Source: Nanobdellota archaeon
GTDB lineage: Archaea; Nanobdellota; Nanobdellia; Pacearchaeales; GW2011-AR1
Direction: 5' to 3'
Assembly: GCA_018830845.1 (NCBI GenBank)
Contig: JAHJRS010000013.1
Span: 1 to 6,173, forward strand
Length of the DNA: 6,173 nucleotides
Part shown: in pieces, positions 1-3,274 of the stretch
Position numbering within the stretch: the stretch's first letter is position 1
How the letters are laid out: every line of letters begins with the position of its first letter
Program-made: the position numbers and the translations under genes
The notes under the pieces: generated by a model
What the model was told of the DNA's origin: nothing
Seen by the model: the letters and a program-made list of their open reading frames with translations, nothing else
Database searches by the model: none

Positions 1-374
1 CCAAAATTCCCTCTGAATTGACTCTCACTTATTATTGTTGAAATTGCAATCGGTTCTGGCATTTGAATTCCCTCAAAATCTCTTGGGTCTCCACAATATG
101 GAAGGATATATTCTCCAAATTCAGGGTTGTTTCCAACCCATTTAGTTATGTCATAAATTTTATCTCTATAATTAATCCAGCAGTCTGACAATGAGTTATG
201 AATTTCAAGTTCTTTCAGAGTAATCTCGACAAGAGGACTAAGTCCTGATCCAGTTGAATTATTAAATTCAACGCTCGTCTTATTCAGGTAAATAAATACA
301 GCAAAAGCTAAAATAAGGATGCCTAAAATTATTACAATGGGGATAAGAAGGGCAAAGTTTCCATTTTTTCTCAT
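1..374 (-). CDS. Membrane-anchored cytochrome b5-like domain protein (partial)
   Basis: Reading the minus strand from the ATG at 374-372 gives an open frame of 124 codons that leaves the window at base 1, so the C-terminus is missing. Residues about 8-30 are a strongly hydrophobic segment (ALLIPIVIILGILILAF...) after a short basic N-terminus, suggesting one membrane anchor with the rest outside. Residues about 49-101 match the cytochrome b5-like pattern: ITLKELEIHN, then DCWI (64-67), KIYDITKWV (72-80) and ILPYCGDPRDF (90-100). The usual HPGG haem-ligand motif is replaced by N82-N83-P84-E85, so the first axial histidine is absent and haem binding is doubtful. An in-frame ATG at 434 would add 20 residues, but a TATA-like box lies at the right distance from the 374 start. 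It is divergent from rnhB. The domain call is by motif reading; the function is unknown. Confidence 0.7.
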   Translation of the reverse strand, partial: MRKNGNFALLIPIVIILGILILAFAVFIYLNKTSVEFNNSTGSGLSPLVEITLKELEIHNSLSDCWINYRDKIYDITKWVGNNPEFGEYILPYCGDPRDFEGIQMPEPIAISTIISESQFRGNF

Positions 375-395
375 AATCACAATAAGATTTTCTTC

Positions 396-405
396 TTTAT
401 AAAAT
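396..405 (-). promoter_or_regulatory. Archaeal TATA box for the cytochrome b5-like gene
   Basis: On the minus strand this reads ATTTTATAAA, centred about 26 bp before the ATG at 374. That spacing fits an archaeal promoter producing a leaderless or nearly leaderless transcript, and it favours the 374 start over the in-frame ATG at 434, which lies upstream of the box. Confidence 0.5.
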
Positions 406-415
406 CTATCCAAAA

Positions 416-425
416 TAATTAAAAA
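416..425 (+). promoter_or_regulatory. Archaeal TATA-like box for rnhB
   Basis: TAATTAAAAA is centred about 27 bp before the ATG at 448, the spacing expected for a leaderless archaeal transcript. No Shine-Dalgarno sequence precedes the start. The box lies back to back with the minus-strand promoter in the 73-bp divergent gap. Confidence 0.4.
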
Positions 426-447
426 CTCCTGCATCTTTTTTTGTAAA

Positions 448-1122
448 ATGAGGGAATTAATTTTAGGTCTTGATGAAGCTGGAAGAGGCCCTGTAATGGG
501 TCCAATGGTTCTTGCAGGTTGTTTAATTGAAAAAAAAACCGAGAGAGTTCTTAGAAAATTAGGGGTTAAGGATTCAAAAATGATTACTCCAAAAAGGCGC
601 GACTTCCTTGAGAAAGAATTAAAAAAAGTCATTAATGCACATGAATTGGTTGTTTGCCACGCCGACGAAATTGATTCAACAAATTCTAACGGAGTAAATT
701 TAACTGAACTTGAAGCAAGAAAGTTTGCCCAAATAATAAACAATCTAAACACTGGAGAAGAGAGAATGAAAATAATAATTGATTGCCCCTCAATAGGAAT
801 TCAATCCTGGACGCATGCCTTAAAAACAAAAATTGACAATTTGTCAAACTTAGAAATTGTAATTGAACACAAAGCAGATAAGAATTATCTTGCAGTTGCC
901 GCAGCTTCAATTCTTGCAAAGTGTGAAAGAGAAAGGCATATGTCTCAGCTTAAGGAGAAATATGGAGATCTCATTGGTTCAGGTTACTGCACAGATCCGC
1001 TAACTATAAGTTTTGTTGAAAAATTCGCTGCAAAATTTGAAAAAGAGGGTCTTTTCAGAAAAAGCTGGTCAACATGGAAGGTTGCCTACACAAAACTTAA
1101 GCAGGTTGAACTTAATTTTTAG
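448..1122 (+). CDS. rnhB: Ribonuclease HII
   Basis: This 224-residue protein is a complete type 2 RNase H, a metal-dependent enzyme that cuts the RNA strand of RNA-DNA hybrids and incises at single ribonucleotides in duplex DNA. The N-terminus carries the GLDEAGRGPV motif with catalytic D9 and E10, and the GPVMGPMV form is the archaeal/eukaryal style. The other two acidic residues are D112 (IIIDCPS) and D144 (HKADKNYLAVAAASILAK). The GSGYCTDP segment at 177-184 is the conserved substrate-recognition region. KDSK at 41-44 is also conserved in the family. Length is normal for archaeal members. The start is supported by the motif lying at residue 7 and by the TATA-like box. It ends just before a hairpin, and the DGR follows. 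A housekeeping role is expected; no special link to the DGR can be seen. Confidence 0.96.
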   Translation: MRELILGLDEAGRGPVMGPMVLAGCLIEKKTERVLRKLGVKDSKMITPKRRDFLEKELKKVINAHELVVCHADEIDSTNSNGVNLTELEARKFAQIINNLNTGEERMKIIIDCPSIGIQSWTHALKTKIDNLSNLEIVIEHKADKNYLAVAAASILAKCERERHMSQLKEKYGDLIGSGYCTDPLTISFVEKFAAKFEKEGLFRKSWSTWKVAYTKLKQVELNF

Positions 1123-1146
1123 TGTTACTTTTTTCTAAGAGTAACA
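1123..1146. terminator. Hairpin with T-tract after rnhB
   Basis: TGTTACTTTT (1123-1132) pairs with the segment 1137-1146 to give a 10-bp stem with one G-T wobble and a four-base TTCT loop. It begins directly after the rnhB stop and contains six T in a row (1129-1134). Archaeal termination depends on T-tracts, so an rnhB terminator is plausible. An operator for the target promoter, which begins only about 11 bp further on, is an alternative. Confidence 0.45.
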
Positions 1147-1157
1147 AAATAGAAAAG

Positions 1158-1165
1158 TTTATAAA
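1158..1165 (+). promoter_or_regulatory. Archaeal TATA box for the DGR target gene
   Basis: TTTATAAA is centred about 26 bp before the ATG at 1187 and is preceded by a purine-rich GAAAAG stretch that could serve as the BRE. It is the best-looking promoter in the window and implies a leaderless transcript. It also supports the chosen start of the target gene. Confidence 0.6.
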
Positions 1166-1186
1166 CTTCAGCTTTGTAAACTTAAT

Positions 1187-1867
1187 ATGGCAAAAATCTA
1201 TGTACAAGAGAAAGACAAGGAAAGAATAGCAAGAATAATTAATTCTTTTGATTTAGATTATTCTTTGGAAAAAGATTTTGTTGAAAACCAAAATCTTGAG
1301 GGCTTCATTTTTGTTCCCTCAATAAAACTTTATGTTGCCAAAGAAAAGAAATTTCATGGTAAAAACTGGTTTGAATCTCAAAAGCTTCTTCATGAGGGCA
1401 GAGAAAAAATGCTCACTCCTTACGAATTTGTTGAATTTTTAAAATATTCAAAAGTTAATGAAAAGGGAATTTATAATGAAATCACACAAGTTCGTTCTCC
1501 GTGGAGGGCCGAGTGGCTTGATGCTGACTTTAAAATGAAAAATGGAGTTTTAAATATTAACTATCATGTTTTTGATGACAATGGAAAAATTGTTGAAAAG
1601 TCAGAAATTCTTGATAAAAATACTTTAATGAAAAACAAAACCCCCGGAATCTCTCTTGATGACTTTGTTGAAAATAGTCACACAAATCAGGGTCTTCCAA
1701 ATAAAAACGTTGAATCAGGAAATTTATATTACTGGGCTCCGGATAAAGATAATAATTCAGTCGCGGGGTTCGTTGCCGACGATGGTGGGGCTGACGTCAG
1801 CTGCAACGGGGATCCGTCTGATCGGAACGGCAATCTCGGAGTACGCGCCGTCAGGCACTTAATCTAA
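1187..1867 (+). CDS. DGR target protein with C-terminal variable C-type-lectin-like domain
   Basis: This 226-residue protein is the variable protein of the retroelement. Residues 1-175 are lysine- and acid-rich with no signal peptide or membrane segment, so a cytoplasmic location is inferred. They include a segment around 60-90 (NWFESQKLLHEG, then MLTPYEFVEFLKYSK) and an RSPWRAEWLDADF segment near 103-115; I do not recognise a named family. From about residue 178 (GNLYYWAP) the sequence has the look of the C-type lectin/formylglycine-enzyme-like fold used by DGR variable proteins, ending NGNLGVRAVRHLI. VR codons cover residues about 192-219. Scaffold residues V192, A193, F195, A197, A202, C206, P210, S211, R213 and L217 use codons without A in the template, whereas variable residues 194, 196, 198, 200, 201, 203, 205, 208, 209, 212, 215 and 219 derive from A-containing codons. 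The likely role is variable ligand binding; the partner is unknown. Confidence 0.88.
   Translation: MAKIYVQEKDKERIARIINSFDLDYSLEKDFVENQNLEGFIFVPSIKLYVAKEKKFHGKNWFESQKLLHEGREKMLTPYEFVEFLKYSKVNEKGIYNEITQVRSPWRAEWLDADFKMKNGVLNINYHVFDDNGKIVEKSEILDKNTLMKNKTPGISLDDFVENSHTNQGLPNKNVESGNLYYWAPDKDNNSVAGFVADDGGADVSCNGDPSDRNGNLGVRAVRHLI
1761..1843 (+). repeat. DGR variable repeat (VR)
   Basis: This aligns to 2121-2203 at a constant offset of 360 bp. Differences at template adenines are A to G at 1766, 1772, 1778, 1784, 1785, 1787, 1793, 1800, 1808, 1811, 1820, 1830 and 1841, and A to T at 1773. The only other difference is at 1796 (G here, C in the TR). The stretch 1831-1840 is identical in both copies and probably belongs to the 3' homing-initiation region. 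By hand count, GC is 51 of 80 over 1761-1840, against 39 of 80 in the template, all from A to G changes. The homology ends near 1843, 21 bp before the stop codon. Confidence 0.95.
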
Positions 1868-1912
1868 ACGCTGGCTGGAAGGAATATGAACAATACTCTC
1901 AGAGGCACGAAA

Positions 1913-1941
1913 TTTTTTTAAAGGGATTTTTATTTTGACTT
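1913..1941 (+). terminator. T-rich terminator candidate after the target gene
   Basis: Seven T in a row (1913-1919) are followed by two further T-runs within 22 bp, about 45 bp after the target stop. U-rich tracts like this terminate archaeal RNA polymerase. No stem precedes it. If it acts, the template RNA must come from its own promoter or by read-through. Confidence 0.35.
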
Positions 1942-2032
1942 TTGTCCTGGATAATTTGCATTTCCTTCAGCAAGAAATACAAATAAGGGACTACACGTCA
2001 GTTTGCTAATGCATCATTTAGGTTTATTTTAA

Positions 2033-2041
2033 GCTATAAAA
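2033..2041 (+). promoter_or_regulatory. Candidate promoter for the TR RNA and reverse transcriptase
   Basis: GCTATAAAA matches an archaeal TATA box. Transcription would start near 2064, about 55 bp before the TR, giving one RNA with the template and the reverse transcriptase frame. There is no other good TATA box between the target and the TR. Confidence 0.4.
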
Positions 2042-2077
2042 TTCAACTTTGACAATTCAAAAAATTGAAAAAGTGGT

Positions 2078-2089
2078 GGCTAACCTCAA
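2078..2089 (+). repeat. Partial TR-like direct repeat
   Basis: GGCTAACCTCAA occurs here and again inside the TR at 2149-2160. A second shared word, TAATCGG (2096-2102 and 2179-2185), follows in the same order but 12 bp closer, as expected of a shortened, decayed copy of the template. The shorter word GGCTAA also occurs at 2109 and 2216. CTAAC at 2080-2084 pairs with 2090-2094 around a five-base loop, so an RNA structural role is the alternative. Confidence 0.4.
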
Positions 2090-2118
2090 GTTAGATAATC
2101 GGTAAATTGGCTAAAAAT

Positions 2119-2203
2119 AGTCGCGAGGTTCAATGCCAACGATAATAGGGCTAACCTCAACTGCAACAGGAATCCGTCTAATCGGAACGACAATCTCGGA
2201 ATA
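2119..2203 (+). repeat. DGR template repeat (TR)
   Basis: This is the invariant donor copy of the VR, ending 27 bp before the reverse transcriptase ATG. Read in the VR frame it encodes ARFNANDNRANLNC followed by NRNPSNRNDNLG. It has ten AAY asparagine codons and three AGG arginine codons, the usual DGR design in which mutated adenines reach many amino acids while avoiding stop codons. There are 28 adenines in 2121-2203, and 14 of them are substituted in the present VR. Bases at the 5' edge can pair with the leader (TTGGC at 2107-2111 with GCCAA at 2135-2139). It acts as RNA copied by the reverse transcriptase and is not itself translated. Confidence 0.94.
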
Positions 2204-2230
2204 GTCTTAATCCAGGGCTAAATATTCAAG

Positions 2231-3242
2231 ATGGAACAGGTAATGTGTGAAGAGATAATTTCTTTAAAAAATTTAATCCTTGCATGGAAAAAAGCAAGAA
2301 AAGGAAAAACAAAGAAAGATTATGTGAAAAGATTTGGGGAAAATTTAGCCTATAATTTAAAAATTTTGCATGAAGAACTTAAAAAACAAATTTATTTACC
2401 AAAGCCATTAAGGGAGTTTGTTATTCGCGACCCTAAGACAAGAAGAATTTCTAAGGCACAATTTAGAGATAGAATTGTCCACCATGCGTTATGCAACATT
2501 ATAGAACCAATTTTTGACAAATCTTTTATTTATGAAAATTGTGCAAACAGAAAAGGGAAGGGAAGTCTGTTTGCCCTAAACAGGTTTGATTTTTTTAAGC
2601 GTAAGGTTACAGATAACTTATCAAAAGAGGCTTATTGCTTTAAAGCAGATATAAGACATTATTTTAAAGAAATTGATAGAGAGATTTTACTTGATATTAT
2701 AAAAAGAAAAATAAGTTGTGGAAAGACCATTTGGTTGATAAGAAGTCTTGTTGAAAATGGGGGGGGGGCGAAAAAATTCTGATAAGAAAGGAATGCCTTT
2801 AGGCAATTTAACTTCGCAGTTTTTCGCAAATGTTTATTTAAATGAACTTGACAAATTTGTGAAGCACAAATTAAAAGGAAAATATTATATTAGGTATGTT
2901 GATGATTTTGTTCTTTTGCATAAGTCAAAGGAACAGTTGACGAAGTGGAGAAAAGAAATTGAAATTTTCCTTAAAGAAAAATTAAAACTTGAACTTCATC
3001 TGGATAAATCAAGAATAATAAATCTTTCAAGGGGAGTTGATTTTGTCGGCTTTAGAAATTTTTATCATTTTAAGCTTTTAAGAAAAAGAAATATAAAAAA
3101 TATGAAAAGAAAAATCCTACTGTTCAATGAAGGAAAAATTTCTCATGATAAATTTTTTGAAATTTTTCAGGGTTGGAGCGCTTATGCAAAATGGGGAAAC
3201 ACAGAGAATACAATAAATAGTCTGTTTCGAAATCTCAAATAA
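2231..3242 (+). CDS. DGR-type reverse transcriptase, interrupted by a one-base frameshift
   Basis: Two overlapping frames (2231-2782 and from about 2748 to 3242) together encode one reverse transcriptase. Removing one base at the G10 tract gives a continuous 336-residue protein, a normal DGR size. Part one has the N-terminal EIISLKNLILAWKKARKGK segment, RT motif 1 (RRISKAQFRDRIVHHAL, 71-87), motif 2 (ENCANRKGKG, 102-111) and palm motif A with catalytic D140 in ADIRHYF. Part two, in fused numbering, has motif B GMPLGNLTSQ (187-196) and motif C YVDD with D224 and D225, then a GVDFVGF motif near 270. The LGxxxSQ form of motif B is the DGR signature; group II intron and retron enzymes usually have QGxxxSP. 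As written, part one stops at 2782 with only one of the three metal-binding aspartates, so neither half should be active alone. A TTG (2748) or ATG (2757) could start the second half. No Shine-Dalgarno is seen. Confidence 0.93.
2759..2768 (+). repeat. G10 homopolymer at the reverse transcriptase frameshift
   Basis: Ten consecutive G interrupt an AT-rich gene exactly where the two reading frames meet. Nine G would restore the full enzyme (ENGGGRKNSDKKGMPLG). A run of six A at 2771-2776 is a second possible slip site. Homopolymers are prone both to sequencing error and to polymerase slippage in the cell. Confidence 0.85.
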
Positions 3243-3245
3243 ATC

Positions 3246-3254
3246 TTTAAAAAA
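3246..3254 (+). promoter_or_regulatory. TATA-like box for the SMC-type gene
   Basis: TTTAAAAAA is centred about 25 bp before the ATG at 3275 and starts four bases after the reverse transcriptase stop. The spacing suggests an independent leaderless transcript, not co-expression with the DGR. Confidence 0.45.
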
Positions 3255-3274
3255 CCCTGCCCCTTCTTTTAGAT

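Larger units (their letters stand above)
1868..2118 (+). other. DGR spacer between target gene and template repeat
   Basis: No convincing gene lies in these 251 bp, and the accessory (avd) gene often found here in bacterial DGRs is absent. It holds a T-rich stretch (1913-1941), a TATA-like box (2035-2041), a partial TR-like repeat (2078-2089) and a small hairpin (2080-2084 with 2090-2094). A protein-like run of codons without a start (1861-1938, one frame off the target) reads LNAGWKEYEQYSQRHEIFLKG and may be a remnant of a longer target C-terminus. Confidence 0.6.
1187..3242 (+). mobile_element. Diversity-generating retroelement (target, VR, TR, reverse transcriptase)
   Basis: The cassette has the DGR parts in order: a target gene ending in a variable repeat, a spacer, a template repeat and a DGR-type reverse transcriptase, all on the plus strand. 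The two repeats align without gaps at a fixed offset of 360 bp, with 15 differences in 83 columns, 14 of them at template adenines. That adenine specificity is diagnostic and separates this from ordinary duplications, retrons and group II introns. It sits between rnhB and the SMC-type gene. No accessory Avd gene, integrase or terminal repeats are seen, so this looks like a resident system and not a self-mobile element. Current activity is uncertain because the reverse transcriptase frame is broken. Confidence 0.95.

Noticed and set aside
686..919. Minus-strand open frame inside rnhB
   Set aside because: It is a low-complexity shadow of rnhB, which has all its catalytic motifs on the plus strand.
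1656..1862. Plus-strand open frame overlapping the 3' part of the target gene
   Set aside because: Adenine-directed changes keep the scaffold codons of the 1187 frame, not of this one, and it has no promoter or recognisable motif.
2127..2133. GGTTCAA resembling the T-loop box of a tRNA
   Set aside because: The flanking bases do not form a T-stem, no acceptor stem or anticodon arm is found, and the motif belongs to the TR and is mutated in the VR.
2078..2221. CRISPR-like array from the repeated GGCTAA words
   Set aside because: The repeats are short and unevenly spaced (2078, 2109, 2149, 2216), and there are no spacers of constant length.
2231..3242. Retron or group II intron reverse transcriptase
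   Set aside because: Motif B is GMPLGNLTSQ, not the QGxxxSP form, there is no maturase or endonuclease domain, and the TR/VR pair explains the gene as a DGR enzyme.
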